A DNA stretch of 64,000 nucleotides from Bordetella holmesii ATCC 51541 (GCA_000612485.1 CP007494.1:434001-498000), one strand, 5' to 3'; positions 27,917-38,253 are shown, counted from the first letter of the stretch. Numbers and translations are program-made. Notes: generated by a model from the sequence alone, not told the origin.

Positions 27917-29482
27917 ATGCTGAAGTTCGTTCGAGCGGCATTCGTTGCAGGCACAACATTGATGGTGGCGCACGGCGCTTACGCCGACACCACCATCAAG
28001 GCAGTCATGCACTCGCCCTTGCGGCTGACCGACCCGCATGCCACCACGGCGTACATCACGACCTGGCATGGCTACATGATCTACGACACGCTGCTGGCCA
28101 CCGATGCGGACAACAAGATCCAACCGCAGATGCTCGAACAATGGGAAGTCTCGCCCGACGGCAAGACCTACACCATGACCCTGCGCGACGGCCTCAAATG
28201 GCACGACGGCACGCCGGTCACCTCGGACGATTGTGTGGCATCGATCAAACGCTGGGCTGCCGGCGATGGCATGGGCCGCACCCTGCTCAAGTTCACGGAC
28301 AAGATCGAAAAGGTGGATGACAAGCGGTTTCGTGTCGTCATGAAGGAACCCACCGATCTGGTGCTGCGCGCGCTGTCCAAGCCCACAGGCACGGCCGCGT
28401 TCATGATGCCCAAACGCGTCGCTGAACTGCCCATCGGGCAACCCATTACCGACATGACGGGTTCGGGTCCGTTCAAGGTGGCGGAATTCAAACCCGGCGT
28501 CAAAACCGTGTACGTCAAGAACGCCGACTATGTGCCTCGCAAAGAGCCGGCCAGCGGCCTGGCCGGAGGCAAAGTCGTCAATGTGGACCGGGTCGAATGG
28601 GAGGTCATGCCCGACGCGCTGACCGCAGCGAATTCGCTGCTGAGCTGTGAGATCGACTTCGTGGAGCAGTTCCCTTATGACCTGCTGCCCATGGTTGAAG
28701 GCCACCAGGAGCTCAAGGAGGAGACCCTGAGCCCGGTGGGCTACTTCAACATGTACCGCTTCAACTTCAAGCACCCGCCCTTTGACAACAAGAAGATCCG
28801 ACAGGCCGCCATGTACGCCATCGGCCAGGAAGACGTCATGCGGGCCCTGGTGGGCAATCCCAAGTACTGGCAGACCTGCGCCTCCCTGTGGGGTTGCGGC
28901 ACGCCGCTGCAAAGCGATATTGGCAAGGAAATGACCGTGCCTTCCGATATCAGCAAGGCCAAGACCCTGCTCAAAGAGGCAGGCTACGACAATACGCCCA
29001 TCCTGATCATGCATGCCACCGACGTCGGCACGCTCAGTGCCCAGCCTGTCGTCATGGCGCAGGCGCTGCGCAAGGCGGGTTTTAACGTCAACCTTCAGGC
29101 CATGGACTGGCAGAGTGTGGCCACGCGCCGCGCGTCCAAGGCCGCGCCGGCCGAGGGTGGCTGGAGCATTCTTAACACCAACTGGTACGCCACCGACATC
29201 ATGGATCCGGTGCGCTCGGCGCCTGCGGCGGCCAATGGCGACAATGCATGGTTTGGATGGCCCGATCTGCCGCAGATCGAAGAACTGCGCACCAAGTTCG
29301 CGCTCAGCTCCGATCCGGAGCAACAGAAGAAGATCGCCGACGAAACGCAGAGGATAGGCGTCGAGGAGGGACTTTATGTGCCTCTGGGTCAGATGTCCGT
29401 GCCGACGGTGTACTCCACCAAGCTCAGCGGCCTGGTGCACGCGCCGGCCTTCGCGTTCTGGAACGTCAAGAAAGCCCCCTGA
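27917..29482 (+). CDS. ABC transporter periplasmic substrate-binding protein (DppA/OppA family)
   Basis: 521 aa; start ATG at 27917 with AGGGGA before it. A Sec signal peptide (KFVRAAFVAGTTLMVAHGAYA, cleavage after AYA) opens the protein. Family SBP_bac_5 signatures follow: DPHATTAYITTWHGYMIYDTLLATDADNKIQPQMLEQWEVSPDGKTYTMTLRDGLKWHDG and, later, FNFKHPPFDNKKIRQAAMYAIGQEDVM. This captures a peptide-like ligand in the periplasm and delivers it to the two permeases encoded next. Characterised relatives bind dipeptides, glutathione, nickel or other small compounds; here the MlrC-like neighbours hint at an unusual amide or peptide. Confidence 0.93.
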   Translation: MLKFVRAAFVAGTTLMVAHGAYADTTIKAVMHSPLRLTDPHATTAYITTWHGYMIYDTLLATDADNKIQPQMLEQWEVSPDGKTYTMTLRDGLKWHDGTPVTSDDCVASIKRWAAGDGMGRTLLKFTDKIEKVDDKRFRVVMKEPTDLVLRALSKPTGTAAFMMPKRVAELPIGQPITDMTGSGPFKVAEFKPGVKTVYVKNADYVPRKEPASGLAGGKVVNVDRVEWEVMPDALTAANSLLSCEIDFVEQFPYDLLPMVEGHQELKEETLSPVGYFNMYRFNFKHPPFDNKKIRQAAMYAIGQEDVMRALVGNPKYWQTCASLWGCGTPLQSDIGKEMTVPSDISKAKTLLKEAGYDNTPILIMHATDVGTLSAQPVVMAQALRKAGFNVNLQAMDWQSVATRRASKAAPAEGGWSILNTNWYATDIMDPVRSAPAAANGDNAWFGWPDLPQIEELRTKFALSSDPEQQKKIADETQRIGVEEGLYVPLGQMSVPTVYSTKLSGLVHAPAFAFWNVKKAP

Positions 29483-29560
29483 TTCCGGCTCGATCCGGCC
29501 TATGTGCGGCGATACGCGGGCAGGCCGGCCGACACGGCAGCTCAACCATGGGGAAAAAAT

Positions 29561-30501
29561 ATGCTGGGTTTTGTCTTGCGCCGGCTGCTGGCCACCATTG
29601 CGGTCCTCATCATGGTGGCGGTAGTCGTCTTTTCCATCTTGCGCTTTAGCCCGGGCGACCCGGCCATCATCATGGCTGGCGATGGCGCCACACCAGAGCG
29701 CATCGAGCAGATCCGGCAGACCATGGGCCTGGATCAGCCGCTGCTCAAACAGTTCTTCATCTGGGGCGGCAATCTCCTGCAGGGTGACATGGGCACATCG
29801 CTGATGTCAGGTGTCCCTGTAAGGGAACTCATCGGCCAGCGTCTGGAGCCGTCGCTCAGCCTGGCGGTGATCACGCTCATCTTTACCCTAATCATTGCCA
29901 TCCCGCTGGGCGTGCTGGCCGCATGGCGGCGCGGCAAACTGCTAGACCGTGCCGTGATGGGATTTTCCGTGCTGGGGTTCTCGGTGCCGGTATTCGTGAC
30001 CGGTTATCTGCTCATCTGGGCCTTCGCCATCAAGCTGGGCTGGTTCAACGTGCAGGGATACACGCCTCTGGCGCAAGGATTTGGCCCTACCTGCACCGTC
30101 TGATTCTGCCATCACTGGCCTTGTCGACCGTCTACATCGCCCTTATCGCACGGATCACCCGTACCAGCGTGATCGAGGTCATGGGTGAGGACTATATCCG
30201 TACCGCGCGTGCCAAGGGTCTCGGAGAGACGGCGGTGCTGCTGGGTCACGCGTTACGCAACGCCGCCGTACCCATCGCCACGGTGGTCGGCGTGGGTGTG
30301 GCCATGCTGATCAGTGGCGTGGTCGTCACCGAGTCTGTGTTCAATATCCCCTGCCTCGGCCGCCTGGTGGTCGAAGCGGTACTGGCGCGCGACTACCCGG
30401 TCATTCAGGGACTGACGCTGTTCTTCGCCTTCGTTTATGTATTCATCAATCTGCTTGTCGACTTCGCCTACACGGTGTTCGACCCGCGCATCCGGTACTG
30501 A
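29561..30501 (+). CDS. ABC transporter permease, DppB type (one frameshift)
   Basis: About 313 aa after correction. N-terminal MLGFVLRRLLATIAVLIMVAVVVFSILRFSPGDPA is the typical first helix of DppB-like permeases, followed by GLDQPLLKQFFIW and several membrane helices up to GYTPLAQGFGP. There the frame is lost at a C3 run (30085-30087); one more C gives YLHRLILPSLALS, the EAA-loop region RTARAKGLGETAVLLGHALRNAAVP and the last helices ending in FDPRIRY. Next gene starts three bases on. It forms the membrane channel with the following permease. Confidence 0.9.
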
Positions 30502-30503
30502 AC

Positions 30504-31397
30504 ATGCAGACAGACGCCTTGAACGACACCGCTCTGCCAGGCAGTGGCAGCCCCAACGCAGGTGCCTGGCAACGCCTGCGCATGGAGCTGCGCAGCTGGC
30601 CGGTGCTGATCTCTCTGGTCATCCTCTTGCTGGTGGTCGTCGCTGCCGTGTTTGCGCCGTGGATGGGCACCGTTGATCCCACCGCCATCCATCCCGCAGC
30701 GCGCCTGAAGCCACCCTTCGGAGAATATCTCTTCGGCACCGACGCTTTCGGCCGCGATGTCTGGTCGCGCGTGGTGTATGGCGCACGTATCTCGCTGGTC
30801 GCGGGCCTGGGCGCGGCCCTGATCAGCGTGGGCCTGGGCCTGGTGATAGGCGTGCTGGCGGGATGGTTTCGCAGCCTTGACGGCATCATCATGCGTACCA
30901 TGGATGCCATAATGGCCATCCCCGGCATTCTGCTGGCCATCGCACTGGTCTCAGTCAGTGGCGCCAGCCTGACCACGGTACTGGTGGCGATCACCATCCC
31001 TGAGATACCCCGTGTGGTCCGTCTGGTGCGAGGCCAGATTCTGAGCGTGCGGGAGGAGCCTTATGTCGAAGCCGCGCTGGCGCTGGGCACTCCTTTGCCC
31101 TCGCTGCTGTGGCGTCATATGGTCCCCAGCACCATCGCGCCGCTGACCGTGCAAGGCACCTACGTTTTCGCCTCGGCCATGCTCACGGAAGCCATTCTGA
31201 GTTTTCTGGGCGCGGGCATACCGCCCGAGATCCCGTCCTGGGGGAACATCATGTCCGAAGGCCGCATGTACTTCCGCATGCTGCCGGGCTTGATTCTTTT
31301 CCCAGGCCTTTTCCTGTCGCTGACCGTGCTGTCGGTCAATATGCTGGGCGATGCGCTGCGCGACGCGCTGGACCCCAAGATGGTCCGTCGGAGCTGA
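30504..31397 (+). CDS. ABC transporter permease, DppC type
   Basis: 297 aa, intact. One N-terminal helix (WPVLISLVILLLVVVAAVFAPW), then HPAARLKPPFGEYLFGTDAFGRDVWSRVVYGARISL, the conserved DppC stretch, further helices and the EAA loop EEPYVEAALALGTPLPSLLWRHMVPS. It partners the DppB-type permease and contacts the ATPase. Stop is two bases before the ATPase ATG. Confidence 0.94.
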   Translation: MQTDALNDTALPGSGSPNAGAWQRLRMELRSWPVLISLVILLLVVVAAVFAPWMGTVDPTAIHPAARLKPPFGEYLFGTDAFGRDVWSRVVYGARISLVAGLGAALISVGLGLVIGVLAGWFRSLDGIIMRTMDAIMAIPGILLAIALVSVSGASLTTVLVAITIPEIPRVVRLVRGQILSVREEPYVEAALALGTPLPSLLWRHMVPSTIAPLTVQGTYVFASAMLTEAILSFLGAGIPPEIPSWGNIMSEGRMYFRMLPGLILFPGLFLSLTVLSVNMLGDALRDALDPKMVRRS

Positions 31398-31399
31398 TC

Positions 31400-33047
31400 A
31401 TGCAGACGCCTCTGAGCGATGTTGTCCTTTCCATCCAGAACCTCACGGTCCATGTCCACGGCTCCCGCCATCGGGTGGTCAACGACTTAGGCCTGCAGGT
31501 GCGCGCAGGCCAAACGGTGTGCGTGGTCGGGGAGTCGGGCTCGGGCAAGTCCGTGACCTCGCTTGCCACGATGGGACTGCTGCCGCCGGGCATGCTCAAC
31601 GTGCAAAGCGGCTCCATCCTGGTGGACGGCGAGGACGTATTGCGGGCCACGCCACACCGTCTGCGTCAAATGCGCGCCACACACATGGCCATGGTGTTCC
31701 AGGAGCCTATGACCGCGCTCAACCCGGTACATACGGTAGGCCGTCAGGTCGATGAGGTACTGCGGCTGCACCGCAAGAAACTGTCGGCAAGGCAGCGCCG
31801 CGAGCACGTGCTGGAGATGTTCCGCTCGGTTCACCTTCCCGATGTCGAACGGGTCTATGACTCCTACCCCCATCAGTTATCGGGAGGCCAACGCCAGCGC
31901 ATCGTCATCGCCATGGCGCTTATTCTCGAGCCTCGCCTTCTGATTGCCGACGAACCGACCACCGCGCTGGACGTCACCACCCAGAAGCAAATCCTCGCAC
32001 TGATCAAAGAACTGCAGGACAAGCATGGCACGGCCGTGCTTTTCATCACCCATGACTTTGGTGTCGTTGCCGAGATCGCCGATCACATCGTCGTGATGAA
32101 CCGGGGCGATCTGATCGAGTCCGGCACGCGCGACGATATCCTGGCGCGCCCGCGACAGGCGTACACAAGACGCCTCGTATCTTCCGTACCGAGCCTGGTG
32201 CCCCCGGAACGCCCGACCCCGACGGACAGACGGTGCTGCACGTGCAAAAGCTCGGTCGTACCCATGTCGGCAAGCGTGGGCTGTTGGGCACGCCGGGGCG
32301 CAGCGTCGTGGCGGCTGCCGATGTCCATCTCACGCTGCGTCGCGGAGAGATCCTCGGCATCGTCGGCGAGTCCGGATCGGGGAAATCCACCGTGGCGCGG
32401 TGCATCATGCGCCTGATAGAGCCAACCGAAGGCTCTCTCTGCCTGGGAGGCAAGGATGTCGCGCGTGTGCAGGGCTCGGCGCTGCGGCCCCTGCGCCGGC
32501 GCATCCAGATCGTCTTCCAGGATCCCTACCGCTCGCTCAACCCCCGGCGACCGGTGGGCGAATCCATCATTGAGGGGCTGCTTAACTTCGGCACGCCTCG
32601 TGCCCAGGCCCAGGCCGCGCCGCCGACATGCTGCGCGTGGTGGGGTTGAGCCCGGACGTCATGCAGCGCTACCCCCACCAGTTCTCCGGCGGGCAACGGC
32701 AACGCATCTGTATCGCGCGTGCACTGGTCATGGAACCGGAGGTTTTGGTCGCCGATGAGGCGGTATCTGCACTGGACGTCTCGGTGCAGGCACAAGTACT
32801 GGAACTTCTCGAGGATGTGCGTCGGCGCACAGGCGTCGGCGTGCTCTTCATCACGCACGACCTGCGCGTGGCGGCCCAGATCTGCGACACCATCATGGTG
32901 ATGCAACGCGGCCAGGTGGTGGAAACCGGCAGCGCCACCACCGTATTGACCCGGCCTCAACACGCCTACACCCGCACGCTGATCGACGCCGCACCAGGAC
33001 GCGATTGGGATTTCCGCAATTTCCGCCCTTTGCAGACGGCCGCCTGA
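31400..33047 (+). CDS. ABC transporter ATPase with two fused ATP-binding domains, DppDF type (two frameshifts)
   Basis: One polypeptide of about 549 aa after correction. First domain: Walker [15 protein letters not shown]-loop [12 protein letters not shown], signature [15 protein letters not shown], Walker [16 protein letters not shown]-loop ITHDFGVV. Second domain: Walker [25 protein letters not shown], signature [15 protein letters not shown], Walker [23 protein letters not shown]. Both C-terminal oligopeptide extensions ([17 protein letters not shown]) are present. The shifts are one lost C at 32201-32205, in the linker, and one at 32615-32616, inside domain two. A fused layout as in GsiA is plausible; if the first shift were real the gene would be two separate ATPases. 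Energises the importer. Confidence 0.88.
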
Positions 33048-33102
33048 GCCGCCACACCGTATGGCCGGACCACAGGCCGGCCCCCATCTGAAGGAGCAGT
33101 AC

Positions 33103-34577
33103 ATGCGTTGGCTGTTGGCAATGATCAAGCACGAGACCAATACATTCTCTCCCGTGCCCACGCCGCTTGCGCGTTTTTTTCGCGGCAACCCGGAAATCCT
33201 GTGGGGCGAGCGCGCCATCCGCGCGTACGAGAACACCGATAGCGGCCTGGGGGGTATATCGAAGTGGCGCGGCGAGAAGGCACACAGATCGTGGTGCCGG
33301 TTGCCGCCGAGTCCTGGCCGAGCTCGCCCACGGATGCCACCACCTACGAGACCCTGTGCAACCTCATCCTGGACGAGGTACGCAAAGGGGGCTATGACGC
33401 GATCTTGCTGGATCTGCACGGCGCCATGGTCGCCAAGGGCATGGAAGACGCCGAGGGAGCCTTGCTGCACCGGCTGCGTGAAATCGATCCCGCCACGCCG
33501 ATCGGCGTGACGCTGGACATGCACGCGAACATCTACGACGACATCGTGCGCAATGCCAACGTCGTCACCGGTTTCCACACCTATCCCCACGTCGATATCC
33601 GCGAAAGCGGCGTGCGCGCCGCCAACATCATCGCTCGCACGCTAAAGGGTGAAGTCAAGCCCGTCATGCGGTGGGGCAACGTTCCCATGCTGCCACACAT
33701 CATGTGCCAGGGCACGCACGCCGATCCGAACAAGTCGCTGCAGGCCCGCTGTATCGAACTCGAGCAAGGCGCCGTGCTGGCCGCGTCGGTCTTTGTTGGC
33801 TTCCCTCATGCCGACATCAACCAGGCTGGTCTGTCCGCCGTGGTGTGCACGGACGACAATGCCCCCGCGGCCACCCGCTACTGCGATGAGTTGCTCGACG
33901 CGGCCTGGCAGCGCCGCGAACAGTGGGTATTCCACCCGCAGCCTCTGGAGCCGACTGTCGCTCATGCCAAGACGTTGACCGAAGGACCGGTCGTTCTGCT
34001 GGATCACTTCGACAACACCGGCTCGGGCGGCACCATGGACACGACAGCCATGCTGGCCGAGATCCTGCGGCAGGAACTGGAGAATTTGGCGTTCTACGCC
34101 ATTTGCGATCCGCAGGCCGCCGAGGAAGCGGCCGCCGCCGGCGTGGGCAGGACCATCACCGTCGAGCTGGGCGGCAAAGTGCCCATGCCGGCCCTCAAGG
34201 TTCAAAGCGCACCACTTACGGTGACCGCACGCGTCAAATTGGTCTTCGACGGGGTTTACCTGAACCGCGGGCCCATGTACCGAAGCGTACGCAACGATAC
34301 CGGGTTCACCGTGGTGCTGGATACCGGCAAGGTGGAAATCGTCGTCGTGTCGCGCCACCAGGAGCCATTCGACATCAACTGCCTGCTGTCGGCGGGAATC
34401 GATCCTCTGCAAAAACGCTATGTGGTGCTGAAGTCGCGCGTGCACTGGCGCGCAGGGTTCTCCGAGATGGCCACCGACATCATTGAATGCACCGGTGTTG
34501 GCGTCACCACTTCGGATTACAGCCAGATCGAATTCAAGCACGTCAGGCGCCCCATCTATCCCCTCGACGCGATGTAA
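33103..34577 (+). CDS. MlrC-like protein, peptidase M81 family (one frameshift)
   Basis: About 491 aa after adding one G to the G6 run at 33249-33254. It starts MRWLLAMIKHETNTFSPVPTP with the HETNTF motif; after the shift come YDAILLDLHGAMVAKGMED, VTLDMHANIYDD, GFHTYPHVDIRESG, HFDNTGSGGTMDTTAML and the C-terminal NRGPMYRSVRNDTGFTVVLD. The start codon has AAGGAG at the right distance. It is the downstream partner of the MlrC-like gene at 26334, with which it shares the motif order, and closes the six-gene cluster. A binuclear-metal or zinc hydrolase acting on the imported substrate is the best guess. Confidence 0.88.
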
Positions 34578-34612
34578 GCCGCATACCCCCGCGCTATACT
34601 TTCTCGGGTTTA

Positions 34613-34635
34613 CCCTTGCCGCAGCGCGGCAAGGG
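34613..34635 (+). repeat. 10-bp hairpin in the leader of the first DUF945 gene
   Basis: Perfect stem CCCTTGCCGC/GCGGCAAGGG with a 3-base loop, between a TATACT box (34594-34600 region) and the DUF945 start. No T-run follows, so a terminator is unlikely. Confidence 0.5.
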
Positions 34636-34675
34636 GCCGGCGCGGCAGGCGTCAACAACACTAACGAGGAAGAAT

Positions 34676-36118
34676 ATGAAAAAAGGCATAGCGATAGGCG
34701 CTGGCGTGATCGTAGTGGTGGTGGGAGCCTGGCTGGGGGGCACCTGGTATACCGGCGAACGCCTGGCCGACGAAAGCCAGGCACGGCTCGATGAAGTCAA
34801 TGCCTATCTGGCCGCGACCTACCCGGGCACCGGCCTGAAGGTCGAGCAGCTTGCCTTTACCCGCGGGTTTTTCTCCACCGAGGCACGCTACGGCCTGGTG
34901 GCCGCCGCTCTGCCCGGCAGCCCACTCAAACCCGGCGAACGACTGGAATTCGACGCCCGCATCGATCATGGTCCGTTGCCGGCAGGCGCGTTGGCCGAGG
35001 GGCACCTGATGCCCTCCATGGCTTTCGTGCACACTGCCATGGCCGACACGGAGGCCGCCCGCCCCTTCTTTACCGTCGCCAAGGACAAGAACCCTCTGGT
35101 CACGGATGTCGTACTGAACTACGGCGGCAGCGCCTCGGTAAAGGCCGAAGCCGCTGCGCTGCAGTGGAGCAATCCCCAGGTGGATTTCGGTGGCGCCCGT
35201 TTTGACGGCGACATCGGCAAACACCTCGGCAGCATCAAAGGCCACATCCAGGCGGAACCCACCGCGATTTTTCTGCCGCGCGACCAACAGCAGCCGGCCA
35301 CGCAGATCATGTTAGGCCACAGCCGTATGGATATCGACGGCAAGACCGGCAAGTATGGCTACCAGATCGGCACCAGCAGCGTGCATATCGATCGCGTCGA
35401 GCTGCGCTCCCAGAGCGAGGCAGGCTCCTGGCTAAGCGAGAACGTCGACTACAAAGGCGTGCTCAAGGAAGACGACCGGTTCCTGAATGGCCAAGTGGAT
35501 TTTTCCGCCGAGAAACTCATCTTCAATGGCGCGGCCCTCGGCAGCCAGCAGCTCACCATGACGTTCTCGCGGGTGGATGGCGAAAAGCTCAAAGCCGTCA
35601 ACGAGGTCTATCTGCGCCTGGCCAACGAGGCCGCCGAGCAGGGCCGCGCGCGCGGTGAGTTCAACAGCGAGCAGGCCCAACAGCTCGCCCTGGCCGCCGG
35701 CCCCCTGCTGGCCGATAACCCAACGCTGACGCTTGAACCCTTTTCCTGGAAGAACGACAAAGGCGAAAGCCGCCTGAATCTGGCCGTTACGCTGGCCCAA
35801 CCCGCCGACCCGCAGGCTCAGGGCAGCGAATTCATGCGCGAGCTCATCAAAAAGCTCGACGCCCGCCTGGTGCTGAACAAGCCAATGATGACGGCAGTGG
35901 GCACCGCCGTGCTTAAGCTGCAAGGCAAAAGCGACGAAGAAGCGGCCAGGCAGGCGGCACGCCAGGTCAACAACATTGCGGGTATGGCGCTGATGCTCAA
36001 CCTGGGCAAGCCCGAGGGCGAGGACATCGTGAGCACCTTGCAGTACGGCGATGGCAAGCTCAACCTGAATGGCCGTGAAATGCCCACCGATGCCGTGCTC
36101 GGCGCCCTGCCTCACTGA
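34676..36118 (+). CDS. DUF945 (YdgA-like) family protein
   Basis: 480 aa, starting MKKGIAIGAGVIVVVVGAWLGGTWYTG: one N-terminal membrane anchor, then a long soluble region expected in the periplasm. Family-typical points are YTGERLADESQARLDEVNAYL, RGFFSTEARYGL, DHGPLPAGALAEGHLMPSMAFVH and the closing TLQYGDGKLNLNGREMPT. This is the DUF945 family of E. coli YdgA, whose role is not well defined. Start ATG has GAGGA at proper spacing. The next gene is a paralogue with the same opening, so this is a tandem pair; about 185 bp separate them and each has its own TATACT-like box upstream. Confidence 0.85.
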   Translation: MKKGIAIGAGVIVVVVGAWLGGTWYTGERLADESQARLDEVNAYLAATYPGTGLKVEQLAFTRGFFSTEARYGLVAAALPGSPLKPGERLEFDARIDHGPLPAGALAEGHLMPSMAFVHTAMADTEAARPFFTVAKDKNPLVTDVVLNYGGSASVKAEAAALQWSNPQVDFGGARFDGDIGKHLGSIKGHIQAEPTAIFLPRDQQQPATQIMLGHSRMDIDGKTGKYGYQIGTSSVHIDRVELRSQSEAGSWLSENVDYKGVLKEDDRFLNGQVDFSAEKLIFNGAALGSQQLTMTFSRVDGEKLKAVNEVYLRLANEAAEQGRARGEFNSEQAQQLALAAGPLLADNPTLTLEPFSWKNDKGESRLNLAVTLAQPADPQAQGSEFMRELIKKLDARLVLNKPMMTAVGTAVLKLQGKSDEEAARQAARQVNNIAGMALMLNLGKPEGEDIVSTLQYGDGKLNLNGREMPTDAVLGALPH

Positions 36119-36303
36119 ACCGCCTGTGCCCGACGCCGCGCGGACGCCGTCCGGCGGCATCGGCCTGGCGCGCCGTACCTTGCAATTAGAAATGGCTGGT
36201 AACCGGGCACGCTACTGCCGCCGCGCGGCCCTGGCTATACTCGCCGCGGGTCGCGCCCGGGCCACCTGCTCGCGCGCCGCGTCATTACTCAGGAACACAG
36301 AAA

Positions 36304-38202
36304 ATGAAGAAAAGCGTTGCGATCACCTCCGGCGTGATCATCGTGGGAGTGGGAGTCTGGCTCGGCGCCACGTGGTATACGGGCAAGCGCATTGAGGAGC
36401 AGACGCAGCAGTATCTGGTCCAGGCCAATGACAAACTGGCCGCTGCCGTGCCGGGGGTAGGCATCCGCATTGAGCAAGATCACTATGCGCGCGGCTTCTT
36501 CAGCAGCCACGCGCAATACACGATCACGTTCACGACCGAGAAAACCGAAGAGGACAACAAACCGCTGATCGTGGCCGTAACCAGCGAGATCGAACATGGC
36601 CCCTTCCCGGCCGGCGCCCTCGCGCGCGGCAAATGGCTGCCCCAGTTGGCGTTCATCCACTCCGAGCTGGCCAATAACGAGGTGGTCAAACCCTTCTTTG
36701 ATATGGCGCAGGGCAAGCCGCCGCTGTGGAGCGACTCGGTGCTCAGCTACAACGGCCAGGCTGACGGCACAGGCGGCATCGCTGCCTTGAGCTTCAAGGA
36801 CGACAAGGGCACTTTCCGTTTCAGTGGCGCCACGGTGCATTCGCTCTACGACAACCGCGACCAGAGCATCAAGGGCCGCATCGAATCCGACGACCTGTTG
36901 CTCGACGTCATCGAAGACGGCGAGCCGCTGCACGCACATGTCAGCGGCATGGGTATGGACATCGATAGCCGCATGGGCAAGTTCGGCCTATCCATCGGCA
37001 CGTCGGCTCTGCTGATCAAATCACTGGAAATCGGTTCTGCCGGCCTGGACTCCCCCGTGGCGATCAACGATCTGGGCTACGCGCTGGATGTCAGCGAAGA
37101 CGACGCCTACGTAGCCGGCAAGGCGGTCTACAAGATCGGCAAGATCAGCGTGGCCAAAGAGGACTTCGGAGGCGGAGAACTGGCGCTGTCGGTCGCCCAC
37201 CTGGACGGCCCGACCATGAAGATCTTCTCGGATACCTACAAACAGATGGCGCGGGGCCTGATGGCCGGCCGTGGTACCGACGAAGGCCTGCGCGACGAGC
37301 AGATCGGCTCGCTCATCGAAAACGGCGGCAAACTGCTCGCCGCCAAGCCCAGTCTCGCTGTCGATCAATTCGTCTGGCGCAATGCCGCTGGTGAAAGCCG
37401 TTTCAGCCTGAAGCTGGATCTGACCAAACCGCAGAGTGACGCCGGCACCGGCGAGGACTTCATTCAAAGCGGTGCGGAATTCCTGCAAAAAGCCATCAAA
37501 CGCATTGATGCGAGCCTGCAGATCTCCAAGCCCATGGCTGTCGCCCTGGGGGCACAGATTCTGCAATTGCGCGGCGCCGATGCGGCCGAAGCCCGGAATG
37601 AGGCAGAAGAAAACATCCAGGCTGTCGCGGGCATGGCCGAGATGATGAACCTGGGCCGCAATGACGGCGACAATATCGTCAGCACGTTCAGCTATGCCGA
37701 TGGCCGCGGTGAACTCAATGGCAAGGAGGTTCCCGTCAAAGAGTGGCTGGCCGAGCTTGCCAACGCCGGCGGGGCCGCCATGGACGAGGACGAGTCGGAA
37801 TCCCCCATCGTTGACGAACTCGACGCCGAGACGGTCGCCGACATCATCGATGCGGCCGGCTACGAGTACGGCTATGACGAGGGCAAGAAGGTCTTCACCG
37901 TACTGGCCGAAGAGCTGTCACCGACGGACATCACCGTGGCGCTGCTCTGCGAGCCCGACTGCGACAAGCTCCGGATGACGGCCGTCTACGGCGACCAGAC
38001 GCCTCCCACGGCTGCCGTGATCAAACACTGGAATGCCGAGTACGCCGAGTTCGGCCAGGCCTCGTTGAACAAACAGGGCAAGGCGGTGTTGCAGTATGAC
38101 GTCGACGTCTCCGAAGGCCTGTCGCTGGACATGATCCAGATGTTCCTGGAGGGCTTCCTGGCGGTGGCCGACGATTTCCCTGAGCCGCCCGACGAACACT
38201 GA
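36304..38202 (+). CDS. DUF945 protein with C-terminal YbjN-like domain
   Basis: 632 aa. The first ~490 residues repeat the layout of the gene before it: anchor MKKSVAITSGVIIVGVGVWLGATWYTG, YARGFFSSHAQYTITF, EHGPFPAGALARGKWLPQLAF and the closing STFSYADGRGELNGKEVP. An acidic linker (MDEDESESPIVDELDAET) leads to about 130 further residues with VADIIDAAGYEYGYDEGKKVFTV, DITVALLCEPDCDKLRMTAVYG, WNAEYAEFGQASLNKQGKAVLQYDVDVSEGLSLDMIQMFLEGF, which match the YbjN (PF10722-like) pattern of a small alpha/beta chaperone-like domain. Such a fusion is not one I know. A strong terminator follows. Function unknown. Confidence 0.8.
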   Translation: MKKSVAITSGVIIVGVGVWLGATWYTGKRIEEQTQQYLVQANDKLAAAVPGVGIRIEQDHYARGFFSSHAQYTITFTTEKTEEDNKPLIVAVTSEIEHGPFPAGALARGKWLPQLAFIHSELANNEVVKPFFDMAQGKPPLWSDSVLSYNGQADGTGGIAALSFKDDKGTFRFSGATVHSLYDNRDQSIKGRIESDDLLLDVIEDGEPLHAHVSGMGMDIDSRMGKFGLSIGTSALLIKSLEIGSAGLDSPVAINDLGYALDVSEDDAYVAGKAVYKIGKISVAKEDFGGGELALSVAHLDGPTMKIFSDTYKQMARGLMAGRGTDEGLRDEQIGSLIENGGKLLAAKPSLAVDQFVWRNAAGESRFSLKLDLTKPQSDAGTGEDFIQSGAEFLQKAIKRIDASLQISKPMAVALGAQILQLRGADAAEARNEAEENIQAVAGMAEMMNLGRNDGDNIVSTFSYADGRGELNGKEVPVKEWLAELANAGGAAMDEDESESPIVDELDAETVADIIDAAGYEYGYDEGKKVFTVLAEELSPTDITVALLCEPDCDKLRMTAVYGDQTPPTAAVIKHWNAEYAEFGQASLNKQGKAVLQYDVDVSEGLSLDMIQMFLEGFLAVADDFPEPPDEH

Positions 38203-38214
38203 CTCCAGTAGCCG

Positions 38215-38237
38215 CGCGCCTTCGGGCGCGTTTTTTT
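38215..38237 (+). terminator. intrinsic terminator after the DUF945 pair
   Basis: CGCGCC-TTCG-GGCGCG hairpin with a stable UUCG tetraloop, followed by T7. Confidence 0.93.
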
Positions 38238-38253
38238 GGTGCTGCCGCGCATG

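Noticed and set aside
27815..29545. 576-codon open frame antisense to the binding-protein gene
   Set aside because: The plus strand encodes a complete secreted binding protein with signal peptide; the antisense translation has no recognisable features.
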